From: Synaphobranchus kaupii
Taxonomy: Eukaryota; Chordata; Actinopteri; Anguilliformes; Synaphobranchidae
Assembly (NCBI GenBank): GCA_029718625.1
Contig: JAINUF010000027.1
Coordinates: 2,154,676 to 2,218,675 of the forward strand
Length of the DNA: 64,000 nucleotides
Reading direction: 5' to 3'
Part shown: one piece after another, positions 12,002-24,978 of the stretch
Layout of the letters: each line of letters opens with the position of its first letter
How positions within the stretch are numbered: the first letter of the stretch is position 1
Notes under the pieces: model-generated
The model's input: only the letters and a program-made list of their open reading frames with translations
Databases searched by the model: none
What the model was told of the DNA's origin: nothing
Made by a program: the position numbers and the translations under genes

Positions 12002-12254
12002 ATTACATTACATTACATTACATTACATTACATTCATTTAGCAGACGCTTTTATCCAAAGCGACGTACAGTAAGTGCATACAGAGAAATCATCAAGATCA
12101 CTACAGAACAGACAAAGCACATCCTTCCCATAATGTAGCAGCTATCCCTAGCAATGAACGTCGACTGTAGTTCACAGTAAGCTCTGGGCAAATCAGCAAC
12201 ACCACACTTCCATTCCAAATACTATTATAAACAATAATAAACAGACAGGAAAAC
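12002..12254 (-). mobile_element. L2-type LINE 3' tail, copy 12
   Basis: Six TGTAA repeats, stem-loop at 12046-12062. Followed by a 710-bp block that ends in the 6-bp-deleted junction described for the next copy. Confidence 0.75.
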
Positions 12255-12964
12255 ACAGCAGCACCAGTGCCACAGCTCAGAACAGCACCAGCACCAGTGC
12301 CACAGCTCAGAACAGCACCAGCACCAGTGCCACAACTCAGGACAGCACCAGCAGAGGCACCAGCAGTGCCACAGCTCAGAACAGCACCAGCAGAGGCACC
12401 AGCAGTGCCACAGCTCAGAACAGCACCAGTGCCACAGCTCATAACAGCACCAGCAGAGGCACCAGCAGTGCCACAGCTCAGAACGGCACCAGCACCAGTG
12501 CCACAGCTCAGAACAGCACCAGCAGAGGCACCAGCAGTGCCACAGCTCAGAACAGCACCAGCAGAGGCACCAGCACCAGTGCCACAGCTCAGAACAGCAC
12601 CAGCAGAGGCACCAGCAGTGCCACAGCTCAGAACAGCACCAGCAGAGGGACCAGCAGTGCCACAGCTCAGAACGGCACCAGCACCAGTGCCACAGCTCAG
12701 AACAGCACCAGCAGAGGGACTAGCAGTAGTGCCACAGCTCAGAACAGCACCAGCAGAGGCACCAGCAGTGCCTCAGCTCAGAACAGCACCAGCAGAGGCA
12801 CCAGCAGTGCCACAGCTCAGAAAAGCACCAGCAGAGGCACCAGCACCAGTGCCACAGCTCAGAACAGCACCAGCAGAGGCACCAGCAGTGCCACAGCTCA
12901 GAACAGCACCAGCACCTGTGCCACAGCTCAGAACAGCAGCAGCACCAGTGCCAGAGCTCAAAAC

Positions 12965-13207
12965 ATTACATTACATTACATTACATTCATTTAGCAGACG
13001 CTTTTATCCAAAGCGACGTACAGTAAGTGCATACAGAGAAATCATCAAGATCACTACAGAACAGACAAAGCACATCCTTCCCATAATGTAGCAGCTATCC
13101 CTAGCAATGAACGTCGACTGTAGTTCACAGTAAGCTCTGGGCAAATCAGCAACACCACACTTCCATTCCAAATACTATTATAAACAATAATAAACAGACA
13201 GGAAAAC
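12965..13207 (-). mobile_element. L2-type LINE 3' tail, copy 13 (short-junction subtype)
   Basis: Four TGTAA repeats, and the flank reads CTCAAAACATTAC, lacking the AGCAGC present in most copies. The preceding block has the GTGCCTCAGCTC variant (12769). These three marks occur together in seven copies. A 944-bp block follows. Confidence 0.75.
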
Positions 13208-14151
13208 ACAGCAGCACCAGTGCCACAGCTCAGAACAGCACCAGCACCAGTGCCACAGCTCAGAACAGCACCAGCACCAGTGCCACAACTCAGGACAGCA
13301 CCAGCAGAGGCACCAGCAGTGCCACAGCTCAGAACAGCACCAGCAGAGGCACCAGCAGTGCCACAGCTCAGAACAGCACCAGTGCCACAGCTCAGAACAG
13401 CACCAGCAGAGGCACCAGCAGTGCCACAGCTCAGAACAGCACCAGCACCAGTGCCACAGCTCAGAACAGCACCAGCAGAGGGACCAGCAGTGCCACAGCT
13501 CAGAACGGCACCAGCACCAGTGCCACAGCTCAGAACAGCACCAGCAGAGGGACCAGCAGTAGTGCCACAGCTCAGAACAGCACCAGCAGAGGCACCAGCA
13601 GTGCCACAGCTCAGAACAGCACCAGCAGAGGCACCAGCAGTGCCACAGCTCAGAACAGCACCAGCAGAGGCACCAGCAGTGCCACAGCTCAGAAAAGCAC
13701 CAGCAGAGGCACCAGCACCAGTGCCACAGCTCAGAACAGCACCAGCAGAGGCACCAGCAGTGCCACAGCTCAGAACAGCACCAGCAGAGGCACCAGCAGT
13801 GCCACAGCTCAGAACAGCACCAGCAGAGGGACCAGCAGTGCCACAGCTCAGAACGGCACCAGCACCAGTGCCACAGCTCAGAACAGCACCAGCAGAGGGA
13901 CTAGCAGTAGTGCCACAGCTCAGAACAGCACCAGCAGAGGCACCAGCAGTGCCACAGCTCAGAACAGCACCAGCAGAGGCACCAGCAGTGCCACAGCTCA
14001 GAAAAGCACCAGCAGAGGCACCAGCACCAGTGCCACAGCTCAGAACAGCACCAGCAGAGGCACCAGCAGTGCCACAGCTCAGAACAGCACCAGCACCTGT
14101 GCCACAGCTCAGAACAGCAGCAGCACCAGTGCCAGAGCTCAAAACAGCAGC

Positions 14152-14404
14152 ATTACATTACATTACATTACATTACATTACATTCATTTAGCAGACGCTT
14201 TTATCCAAAGCGACGTACAGTAAGTGCATACAGAGAAATCATCAAGATCACTACAGAACAGACAAAGCACATCCTTCCCATAATGTAGCAGCTATCCCTA
14301 GCAATGAACGTCGACTGTAGTTCACAGTAAGCTCTGGGCAAATCAGCAACACCACACTTCCATTCCAAATACTATTATAAACAATAATAAACAGACAGGA
14401 AAAC
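14152..14404 (-). mobile_element. L2-type LINE 3' tail, copy 14
   Basis: Six TGTAA repeats, stem-loop at 14196-14212. A 710-bp block follows, with a private CACCAGAGCCACAG near 14725. Confidence 0.75.
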
Positions 14405-15114
14405 ACAGCAGCACCAGTGCCACAGCTCAGAACAGCACCAGCACCAGTGCCACAGCTCAGAACAGCACCAGCACCAGTGCCACAACTCAGGACAGCACCA
14501 GCAGAGGCACCAGCAGTGCCACAGCTCAGAACAGCACCAGCAGAGGCACCAGCAGTGCCACAGCTCAGAACAGCACCAGTGCCACAGCTCATAACAGCAC
14601 CAGCAGAGGCACCAGCAGTGCCACAGCTCAGAACGGCACCAGCACCAGTGCCACAGCTCAGAACAGCACCAGCAGAGGCACCAGCAGTGCCACAGCTCAG
14701 AACAGCACCAGCAGAGGCACCAGCACCAGAGCCACAGCTCAGAACAGCACCAGCAGAGGCACCAGCAGTGCCACAGCTCAGAACAGCACCAGCAGAGGGA
14801 CCAGCAGTGCCACAGCTCAGAACGGCACCAGCACCAGTGCCACAGCTCAGAACAGCACCAGCAGAGGGACTAGCAGTAGTGCCACAGCTCAGAACAGCAC
14901 CAGCAGAGGCACCAGCAGTGCCTCAGCTCAGAACAGCACCAGCAGAGGCACCAGCAGTGCCACAGCTCAGAAAAGCACCAGCAGAGGCACCAGCACCAGT
15001 GCCACAGCTCAGAACAGCACCAGCAGAGGCACCAGCAGTGCCACAGCTCAGAACAGCACCAGCACCTGTGCCACAGCTCAGAACAGCAGCAGCACCAGTG
15101 CCAGAGCTCAAAAC

Positions 15115-15357
15115 ATTACATTACATTACATTACATTCATTTAGCAGACGCTTTTATCCAAAGCGACGTACAGTAAGTGCATACAGAGAAATCATCAAGA
15201 TCACTACAGAACAGACAAAGCACATCCTTCCCATAATGTAGCAGCTATCCCTAGCAATGAACGTCGACTGTAGTTCACAGTAAGCTCTGGGCAAATCAGC
15301 AACACCACACTTCCATTCCAAATACTATTATAAACAATAATAAACAGACAGGAAAAC
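15115..15357 (-). mobile_element. L2-type LINE 3' tail, copy 15 (short-junction subtype)
   Basis: Four TGTAA repeats, AGCAGC missing at the junction, preceded by GTGCCTCAGCTC (14919). An 815-bp block with GAACTGCACC and CACCAACAGAGG follows, the same block as after 17762, 33610 and 48640. Confidence 0.75.
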
Positions 15358-16172
15358 ACAGCAGCACCAGTGCCACAGCTCAGAACAGCACCAGCACCAG
15401 TGCCACAGCTCAGAACAGCACCAGCACCAGTGCCACAACTCAGGACAGCACCAGCAGAGGCACCAGCAGTGCCACAGCTCAGAACAGCACCAGCAGAGGC
15501 ACCAGCAGTGCCACAGCTCAGAACAGCACCAGTGCCACAGCTCATAACAGCACCAACAGAGGCACCAGCAGTGCCACAGCTCAGAACGGCACCAGCACCA
15601 GTGCCACAGCTCAGAACAGCACCAGCAGAGGCACCAGCAGTGCCACAGCTCAGAACGGCACCAGCACCAGTGCCACAGCTCAGAACAGCACCAGCAGAGG
15701 GACCAGCAGTGCCACAGCTCAGAACGGCACCAGCACCAGTGCCACAGCTCAAAACAGCACCAGCAGAGGGACCAGCAGTAGTGCCACAGCTCAGAACAGC
15801 ACCAGCAGAGGCACCAGCAGTGCCACAGCTCAGAACTGCACCAGCAGAGGCACCAGCACCAGTGCCACAGCTCAGAACAGCACCAGCAGAGGCACCAGCA
15901 GTGCCACAGCTCAGAACGGCACCAGCACCAGTGCCACAGCTCAGAACAGCACCAGCAGAGGCACCAGCAGTGCCACAGCTCAGAACAGCACCAGCACCAG
16001 TGCCACAGCTCAGAACAGCACCAGCAGAGGCACCAGCAGTGCCACAGCTCAGAACAGCACCAGCAGAGGCACCAGCACCAGTGCCACAGCTCAGAACAGC
16101 ACCAGCAGAGGCACCAGCAGTGCCACAGCTCAGAACAGCACCAGCACCAGTGCCAGAGCTCAAAACAGCAGC

Positions 16173-16410
16173 ATTACATTACATTACATTCATTTAGCAG
16201 ACGCTTTTATCCAAAGCGACGTACAGTAAGTGCATACAGAGAAATCATCAAGATCACTACAGAACAGACAAAGCACATCCTTCCCATAATGTAGCAGCTA
16301 TCCCTAGCAATGAACGTCGACTGTAGTTCACAGTAAGCTCTGGGCAAATCAGCAACACCACACTTCCATTCCAAATACTATTATAAACAATAATAAACAG
16401 ACAGGAAAAC
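16173..16410 (-). mobile_element. L2-type LINE 3' tail, copy 16
   Basis: Three TGTAA repeats. Unlike most copies, the block before it lacks the CACCTGTGCC and AACAGCAGCAGCACC modules and goes straight to GTGCCAGAGC. A 1109-bp block of unique length follows. Confidence 0.75.
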
Positions 16411-17519
16411 ACAGCAGCACCAGTGCCACAGCTCAGAACAGCACCAGCACCAGTGCCACAACTCAGGACAGCACCAGCAGAGGCACCAGCAGTGCCACAG
16501 CTCAGAACAGCACCAGCAGAGGCACCAGCAGTGCCACAGCTCAGAACAGCACCAGTGCCACAGCTCATAACAGCACCAGCAGAGGCACCAGCAGTGCCAC
16601 AGCTCAGAACGGCACCAGCACCAGTGCCACAGCTCAGAACAGCACCAGCAGAGGCACCAGCAGTGCCACAGCTCAGAACAGCACCAGCACCAGTGCCACA
16701 GCTCAGAACAGCACCAGCAGAGGGACCAGCAGTGCCACAGCTCAGAACGGCACCAGCACCAGTGCCACAGCTCAGAACAGCACCAGCAGAGGGACCAGCA
16801 GTAGTGCCACAGCTCAGAACAGCACCAGCAGAGGCACCAGCAGTGCCACAGCTCAGAACAGCACCAGCAGAGGCACCAGCAGTGCCACAGCTCAGAACAG
16901 CACCAGCAGAGGCACCAGCAGTGCCACAGCTCAGAACAGCACCAGCAGAGGCACCAGCAGTGCCACAGCTCAGAACAGCACCAGTGCCACAGCTCATAAC
17001 AGCACCAGCAGAGGCACCAGCAGTGCCACAGCTCAGAACGGCACCAGCACCAGTGCCACAGCTCAGAACAGCACCAGCAGAGGCACCAGCAGTGCCACAG
17101 CTCAGAACAGCACCAGCAGAGGCACCAGCACCAGTGCCACAGCTCAGAACAGCACCAGCAGAGGCACCAGCAGTGCCACAGCTCAGAACAGCACCAGCAG
17201 AGGGACCAGCAGTGCCACAGCTCAGAACGGCACCAGCACCAGTGCCACAGCTCAGAACAGCACCAGCAGAGGGACTAGCAGTAGTGCCACAGCTCAGAAC
17301 AGCACCAGCAGAGGCACCAGCAGTGCCTCAGCTCAGAACAGCACCAGCAGAGGCACCAGCAGTGCCACAGCTCAGAAAAGCACCAGCAGAGGCACCAGCA
17401 CCAGTGCCACAGCTCAGAACAGCACCAGCAGAGGCACCAGCAGTGCCACAGCTCAGAACAGCACCAGCACCTGTGCCACAGCTCAGAACAGCAGCAGCAC
17501 CAGTGCCAGAGCTCAAAAC

Positions 17520-17762
17520 ATTACATTACATTACATTACATTCATTTAGCAGACGCTTTTATCCAAAGCGACGTACAGTAAGTGCATACAGAGAAATCAT
17601 CAAGATCACTACAGAACAGACAAAGCACATCCTTCCCATAATGTAGCAGCTATCCCTAGCAATGAACGTCGACTGTAGTTCACAGTAAGCTCTGGGCAAA
17701 TCAGCAACACCACACTTCCATTCCAAATACTATTATAAACAATAATAAACAGACAGGAAAAC
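17520..17762 (-). mobile_element. L2-type LINE 3' tail, copy 17 (short-junction subtype)
   Basis: Four TGTAA repeats, AGCAGC missing, preceded by GTGCCTCAGCTC (17325). Used here as the start of super-repeat copy 1. An 815-bp block follows. Confidence 0.75.
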
Positions 17763-18577
17763 ACAGCAGCACCAGTGCCACAGCTCAGAACAGCACCAGC
17801 ACCAGTGCCACAGCTCAGAACAGCACCAGCACCAGTGCCACAACTCAGGACAGCACCAGCAGAGGCACCAGCAGTGCCACAGCTCAGAACAGCACCAGCA
17901 GAGGCACCAGCAGTGCCACAGCTCAGAACAGCACCAGTGCCACAGCTCATAACAGCACCAACAGAGGCACCAGCAGTGCCACAGCTCAGAACGGCACCAG
18001 CACCAGTGCCACAGCTCAGAACAGCACCAGCAGAGGCACCAGCAGTGCCACAGCTCAGAACGGCACCAGCACCAGTGCCACAGCTCAGAACAGCACCAGC
18101 AGAGGGACCAGCAGTGCCACAGCTCAGAACGGCACCAGCACCAGTGCCACAGCTCAAAACAGCACCAGCAGAGGGACCAGCAGTAGTGCCACAGCTCAGA
18201 ACAGCACCAGCAGAGGCACCAGCAGTGCCACAGCTCAGAACTGCACCAGCAGAGGCACCAGCACCAGTGCCACAGCTCAGAACAGCACCAGCAGAGGCAC
18301 CAGCAGTGCCACAGCTCAGAACGGCACCAGCACCAGTGCCACAGCTCAGAACAGCACCAGCAGAGGCACCAGCAGTGCCACAGCTCAGAACAGCACCAGC
18401 ACCAGTGCCACAGCTCAGAACAGCACCAGCAGAGGCACCAGCAGTGCCACAGCTCAGAACAGCACCAGCAGAGGCACCAGCACCAGTGCCACAGCTCAGA
18501 ACAGCACCAGCAGAGGCACCAGCAGTGCCACAGCTCAGAACAGCACCAGCACCAGTGCCAGAGCTCAAAACAGCAGC

Positions 18578-18815
18578 ATTACATTACATTACATTCATTT
18601 AGCAGACGCTTTTATCCAAAGCGACGTACAGTAAGTGCATACAGAGAAATCATCAAGATCACTACAGAACAGACAAAGCACATCCTTCCCATAATGTAGC
18701 AGCTATCCCTAGCAATGAACGTCGACTGTAGTTCACAGTAAGCTCTGGGCAAATCAGCAACACCACACTTCCATTCCAAATACTATTATAAACAATAATA
18801 AACAGACAGGAAAAC
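18578..18815 (-). mobile_element. L2-type LINE 3' tail, copy 18
   Basis: Three TGTAA repeats, preceded by the shortened block end also seen before 16173. A 1268-bp block follows, the longest clean class. Confidence 0.75.
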
Positions 18816-20083
18816 ACAGCAGCACCAGTGCCACAGCTCAGAACAGCACCAGCACCAGTGCCACAACTCAGGACAGCACCAGCAGAGGCACCAGCAGTGC
18901 CACAGCTCAGAACAGCACCAGCAGAGGCACCAGCAGTGCCACAGCTCAGAACAGCACCAGTGCCACAGCTCATAACAGCACCAGCAGAGGCACCAGCAGT
19001 GCCACAGCTCAGAACGGCACCAGCACCAGTGCCACAGCTCAGAACAGCACCAGCAGAGGCACCAGCAGTGCCACAGCTCAGAACAGCACCAGCACCAGTG
19101 CCACAGCTCAGAACAGCACCAGCAGAGGGACCAGCAGTGCCACAGCTCAGAACGGCACCAGCACCAGTGCCACAGCTCAGAACAGCACCAGCAGAGGGAC
19201 CAGCAGTAGTGCCACAGCTCAGAACAGCACCAGCAGAGGCACCAGCAGTGCCACAGCTCAGAACAGCACCAGCAGAGGCACCAGCAGTGCCACAGCTCAG
19301 AACAGCACCAGCAGAGGCACCAGCAGTGCCACAGCTCAGAACAGCACCAGTGCCACAGCTCATAACAGCACCAGCAGAGGCACCAGCAGTGCCACAGCTC
19401 AGAACGGCACCAGCACCAGTGCCACAGCTCAGAACAGCACCAGCAGAGGCACCAGCAGTGCCACAGCTCAGAACAGCACCAGCACCAGTGCCACAGCTCA
19501 GAACAGCACCAGCAGAGGGACCAGCAGTGCCACAGCTCAGAACAGCACCAGTGCCACAGCTCATAACAGCACCAGCAGAGGCACCAGCAGTGCCACAGCT
19601 CAGAACGGCACCAGCACCAGTGCCACAGCTCAGAACAGCACCAGCAGAGGCACCAGCAGTGCCACAGCTCAGAACAGCACCAGCACCAGTGCCACAGCTC
19701 AGAACAGCACCAGCAGAGGGACCAGCAGTGCCACAGCTCAGAACGGCACCAGCACCAGTGCCACAGCTCAGAACAGCACCAGCAGAGGGACCAGCAGTAG
19801 TGCCACAGCTCAGAACAGCACCAGCAGAGGCACCAGCAGTGCCACAGCTCAGAACAGCACCAGCAGAGGCACCAGCAGTGCCACAGCTCAGAACGGCACC
19901 AGCAGAGGCACCAGCACCAGTGCCACAGCTCAGAACAGCACCAGCAGAGGCACCAGCACCAGTGCCACAGCTCAGAACAGCACCAGCAGAGGCACCAGCA
20001 GTGCCACAGCTCAGAACACCACCAGCACCTGTGCCACAGCTCAGAACAGCAGCAGCACCAGTGCCAGAGCTCAAAACAGCAGC

Positions 20084-20331
20084 ATTACATTACATTACAT
20101 TACATTACATTCATTTAGCAGACGCTTTTATCCAAAGCGACGTACAGTAAGTGCATACAGAGAAATAATCAAGATCACTACAGAACAGACAAAGCACATC
20201 CTTCCCATAATGTAGCAGCTATCCCTAGCAATGACCGTCGACTGTAGTTCACAGTAAGCTCTGGGCAAATCAGCAACACCACACTTCCATTCCAAATACT
20301 ATTATAAACAATAATAAACAGACAGGAAAAC
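20084..20331 (-). mobile_element. L2-type LINE 3' tail, copy 19
   Basis: Five TGTAA repeats. Two marks, GAAATAATC and GACCGTCGAC, both shared with the copy at 35932. A 515-bp block follows. Confidence 0.75.
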
Positions 20332-20846
20332 ACAGCAGCACCAGTGCCACAGCTCAGAACAGCACCAGCACCAGTGCCACAGCTCAGGACAGCACCAGCA
20401 GAGGCACCAGCAGTGCCACAGCTCAGAACAGCACCAGCAGAGGCACCAGCACCAGTGCCACAGCTCAGAACAGCACCAGCAGAGGCACCAGCAGTGCCAC
20501 AGCTCAGAACAGCACCAGCAGAGGGACCAGCAGTGCCACAGCTCAGAACGGCACCAGCACCAGTGCCACAGCTCAGAACAGCACCAGCAGAGGGACTAGC
20601 AGTAGTGCCACAGCTCAGAACAGCACCAGCAGAGGCACCAGCAGTGCCACAGCTCAGAACAGCACCAGCAGAGGCACCAGCAGTGCCACAGCTCAGAAAA
20701 GCACCAGCAGAGGCACCAGCACCAGTGCCACAGCTCAGAACAGCACCAGCAGAGGCACCAGCAGTGCCACAGCTCAGAACAGCACCAGCACCTGTGCCAC
20801 AGCTCAGAACAGCAGCAGCACCAGTGCCAGAGCTCAAAACAGCAGC

Positions 20847-21094
20847 ATTACATTACATTACATTACATTACATTCATTTAGCAGACGCTTTTATCCAAAG
20901 CGACGTACAGTAAGTGCATACAGAGAAATCATCAAGATCACTACAGAACAGACAAAGCACATCCTTCCCATAATGTAGCAGCTATCCCTAGCAATGAACG
21001 TCGACTGTAGTTCACAGTAAGCTCTGGGCAAATCAGCAACACCACACTTCCATTCCAAATACTATTATAAACAATAATAAACAGACAGGAAAAC
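20847..21094 (-). mobile_element. L2-type LINE 3' tail, copy 20
   Basis: Five TGTAA repeats, no private change. An 878-bp block with GAGGTACCAGC near 21336 follows; the same variant is in the partner block near 37184. Confidence 0.75.
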
Positions 21095-21972
21095 ACAGCA
21101 GCACCAGTGCCACAGCTCAGAACAGCACCAGCACCAGTGCCACAGCTCAGAACAGCACCAGCACCAGTGCCACAACTCAGGACAGCACCAGCAGAGGCAC
21201 CAGCAGTGCCACAGCTCAGAACAGCACCAGCAGAGGCACCAGCAGTGCCACAGCTCAGAACAGCACCAGTGCCACAGCTCATAACAGCACCAGCAGAGGC
21301 ACCAGCAGTGCCACAGCTCAGAACAGCACCAGCAGAGGTACCAGCAGTGCCACAGCTCAGAACGGCACCAGCACCAGTGCCACAGCTCAGAACAGCACCA
21401 GCAGAGGGACTAGCAGTAGTGCCACAGCTCAGAACAGCACCAGCAGAGGCACCAGCAGTGCCACAGCTCAGAACAGCACCAGCAGAGGCACCAGCAGTGC
21501 CACAGCTCAGAAAAGCACCAGCAGAGGCACCAGCACCAGTGCCACAGCTCAGAACAGCACCAGCAGAGGCACCAGCACCAGTGCCACAGCTCAGAACAGC
21601 ACCAGCAGAGGCACCAGCAGTGCCACAGCTCAGAACAGCACCAGCAGAGGGACCAGCAGTGCCACAGCTCAGAACGGCACCAGCACCAGTGCCACAGCTC
21701 AGAACAGCACCAGCAGAGGGACTAGCAGTAGTGCCACAGCTCAGAACAGCACCAGCAGAGGCACCAGCAGTGCCACAGCTCAGAACAGCACCAGCAGAGG
21801 CACCAGCAGTGCCACAGCTCAGAAAAGCACCAGCAGAGGCACCAGCACCAGTGCCACAGCTCAGAACAGCACCAGCAGAGGCACCAGCAGTGCCACAGCT
21901 CAGAACAGCACCAGCACCTGTGCCACAGCTCAGAACAGCAGCAGCACCAGTGCCAGAGCTCAAAACAGCAGC

Positions 21973-22220
21973 ATTACATTACATTACATTACATTACATT
22001 CATTTAGCAGACGCTTTTATCCAAAGCGACGTACAGTAAGTGCATACAGAGAAATCATCAAGATCACTACAGAACAGACAAAGCACATCCTTCCCATAAT
22101 GTAGCAGCTATCCCTAGCAATGAACGTCGACTGTAGTTCACAGTAAGCTCTGGGCAAATCAGCAACACCACACTTCCATTCCAAATACTATTATAAACAA
22201 TAATAAACAGACAGGAAAAC
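21973..22220 (-). mobile_element. L2-type LINE 3' tail, copy 21
   Basis: Five TGTAA repeats, no private change. An 839-bp block follows, with the GTGCAACAGC variant near 22977 (partner near 38825). Confidence 0.75.
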
Positions 22221-23059
22221 ACAGCAGCACCAGTGCCACAGCTCAGAACAGCACCAGCACCAGTGCCACAGCTCAGAACAGCACCAGCACCAGTGCCACA
22301 ACTCAGGACAGCACCAGCAGAGGCACCAGCAGTGCCACAGCTCAGAACAGCACCAGCAGAGGCACCAGCAGTGCCACAGCTCAGAACAGCACCAGTGCCA
22401 CAGCTCATAACAGCACCAGCAGAGGCACCAGCAGTGCCACAGCTCAGAACGGCACCAGCACCAGTGCCACAGCTCAGAACAGCACCAGCAGAGGCACCAG
22501 CAGTGCCACAGCTCAGAACGGCACCAGCACCAGTGCCACAGCTCAGAACAGCACCAGCAGAGGGACCAGCAGTGCCACAGCTCAGAACGGCACCAGCACC
22601 AGTGCCACAGCTCAGAACAGCACCAGCAGAGGGACCAGCAGTAGTGCCACAGCTCAGAACAGCACCAGCAGAGGCACCAGCAGTGCCACAGCTCAGAACA
22701 GCACCAGCAGAGGCACCAGCACCAGTGCCACAGCTCAGAACAGCACCAGCAGAGGCACCAGCAGTGCCACAGCTCAGAACAGCACCAGCACCAGTGCCAC
22801 AGCTCAGAACAGCACCAGCAGAGGCACCAGCAGTGCCACAGCTCAGAACAGCACCAGCACCAGTGCCACAGCTCAGAACAGCACCAGCAGAGGCACCAGC
22901 AGTGCCACAGCTCAGAACAGCACCAGCAGAGGCACCAGTGCCACAGCTCAGAACAGCACCAGCAGAGGCACCAGCAGTGCAACAGCTCAGAACAGCACCA
23001 GCACCTGTGCCACAGCTCAGAACAGCAGCAGCACCAGTGCCAGAGCTCAAAACAGCAGC

Positions 23060-23297
23060 ATTACATTACATTACATTCATTTAGCAGACGCTTTTATCCA
23101 AAGCGACGTACAGTAAGTGCATACAGAGAAATCATCAAGATCACTACAGAACAGACAAAGCACATCCTTCCCATAATGTAGCAGCTATCCCTAGCAATGA
23201 ACGTCGACTGTAGTTCACAGTAAGCTCTGGGCAAATCAGCAACACCACACTTCCATTCCAAATACTATTATAAACAATACTAAACAGACAGGAAAAC
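23060..23297 (-). mobile_element. L2-type LINE 3' tail, copy 22
   Basis: Three TGTAA repeats. Carries CAATACTAAAC, shared only with the copy at 38908. A 536-bp block follows. Confidence 0.75.
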
Positions 23298-23833
23298 ACA
23301 GCAGCACCAGTGCCACAGCTCAGAACAGCACCTGCACCAGTGCCACAACTCAGGACAGCACCAGCAGAGGCACCAGCAGTGCCACAGCTCAGAACAGCAC
23401 CAGCAGAGGCACCAGCAGTGCCACAGCTCAGAACAGCACCAGTGCCACAGCTCAGAACAGCACCAGCAGAGGCACCAGCAGTGCCACAGCTCAGAACAGC
23501 ACCAGCAGAGGGTCCAGCAGTGCCACAGCTCAGAACGGCACCAGCACCAGTGCCACAGCTCAGAACAGCACCAGCAGAGGGACTAGCAGTAGTGCCACAG
23601 CTCAGAACAGCACCAGCAGAGGCACCAGCAGTGCCACAGCTCAGAACAGCACCAGCAGAGGCACCAGCAGTGCCACAGCACAGAAAAGCACCAGCAGAGG
23701 CACCAGCACCAGTGCCACAGCTCAGAACAGCACCAGCAGAGGCACCAGCAGTGCCACAGCTCAGAACAGCACCAGCACCTGTGCCACAGCTCAGAACAGC
23801 AGCAGCACCAGTGCCAGAGCTCAAAACAGCAGC

Positions 23834-24081
23834 ATTACATTACATTACATTACATTACATTCATTTAGCAGACGCTTTTATCCAAAGCGACGTACAGTAA
23901 GTGCATACAGAGAAATCATCAAGATCACTACAGAACAGATAAAGCACATCCTTCCCATAATGTAGCAGCTATCCCTAGCAATGAACGTCGACTGTAGTTC
24001 ACAGTAAGCTCTGGGCAAATCAGCAACACCACACTTCCATTCCAAATACTATTATAAACAATAATAAACAGACAGGAAAAC
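23834..24081 (-). mobile_element. L2-type LINE 3' tail, copy 23
   Basis: Five TGTAA repeats. Carries GAACAGATAAAG, shared only with the copy at 39682. A 659-bp block follows, with a private GGCACGAGC near 24607. Confidence 0.75.
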
Positions 24082-24740
24082 ACAGCAGCACCAGTGCCAC
24101 AGCTCAGAACAGCACCAGCACCAGTGCCACAGCTCAGAACAGCACCAGCACCAGTGCCACAACTCAGGACAGCACCAGCAGAGGCACCAGCAGTGCCACA
24201 GCTCAGAACAGCACCAGCAGAGGCACCAGCAGTGCCACAGCTCAGAACAGCACCAGTGCCACAGCTCATAACAGCACCAGCAGAGGCACCAGCAGTGCCA
24301 CAGCTCAGAACAGCACCAGCAGAGGCACCAGCACCAGTGCCACAGCTCAGAACAGCACCAGCAGAGGCACCAGCAGTGCCACAGCTCAGAACAGCACCAG
24401 CAGAGGGACCAGCAGTGCCACAGCTCAGAACGGCACCAGCACCAGTGCCACAGCTCAGAACAGCACCAGCAGAGGGACTAGCAGTAGTGCCACAGCTCAG
24501 AACAGCACCAGCAGAGGCACCAGCAGTGCCACAGCTCAGAACAGCACCAGTGCCACAGCTCATAACAGCACCAGCAGAGGCACCAGCAGTGCCACAGCTC
24601 AGAACGGCACGAGCACCAGTGCCACAGCTCAGAACAGCACCAGCAGAGGCACCAGCAGTGCCACAGCTCAGAACACCACCAGCACCTGTGCCACAGCTCA
24701 GAACAGCAGCAGCACCAGTGCCAGAGCTCAAAACAGCAGC

Positions 24741-24978
24741 ATTACATTACATTACATTCATTTAGCAGACGCTTTTATCCAAAGCGACGTACAGTAAGTG
24801 CATACAGAGAAATCATCAAGATCACTACAGAACAGACAAAGCACATCCTTCCCATAATGTAGCAGCTATCCCTAGCAATGAACGTCGACTGTAGTTCACA
24901 GTAAGCTCTGGGCAAATCAGCAACACCACACTTCCATTCCAAATACTATTATAAACAATAATAAACAGACAGGAAAAC
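24741..24978 (-). mobile_element. L2-type LINE 3' tail, copy 24
   Basis: Three TGTAA repeats. The 515-bp block that follows is the full-length partner of the 395-bp block after 40826. Confidence 0.75.

Larger units (their letters stand above)
816..17519. repeat. Related, rearranged copy of the 15.85-kb super-repeat
   Basis: The order of unit lengths partly matches the cleaner copies to the right. Units of 1123, 1093 and 774 bp at 816-3805 correspond to 1126, 1087 and 774 bp at 20847-23833. Units of 1512, 767, 1015, 963, 1187, 963 and 1058 bp at 8708-16172 correspond to the series starting at 26275 and 42003. Rare markers agree: CACCTGCACC near 3301, GGGTCCAGC near 3482 and CAGTTTCACAGC near 9027 recur in the matching units. 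The middle (about 4867-8707) does not line up cleanly and lies in a low-quality patch. The last unit (16173-17519, 1347 bp) has no same-length partner. Confidence 0.75.
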
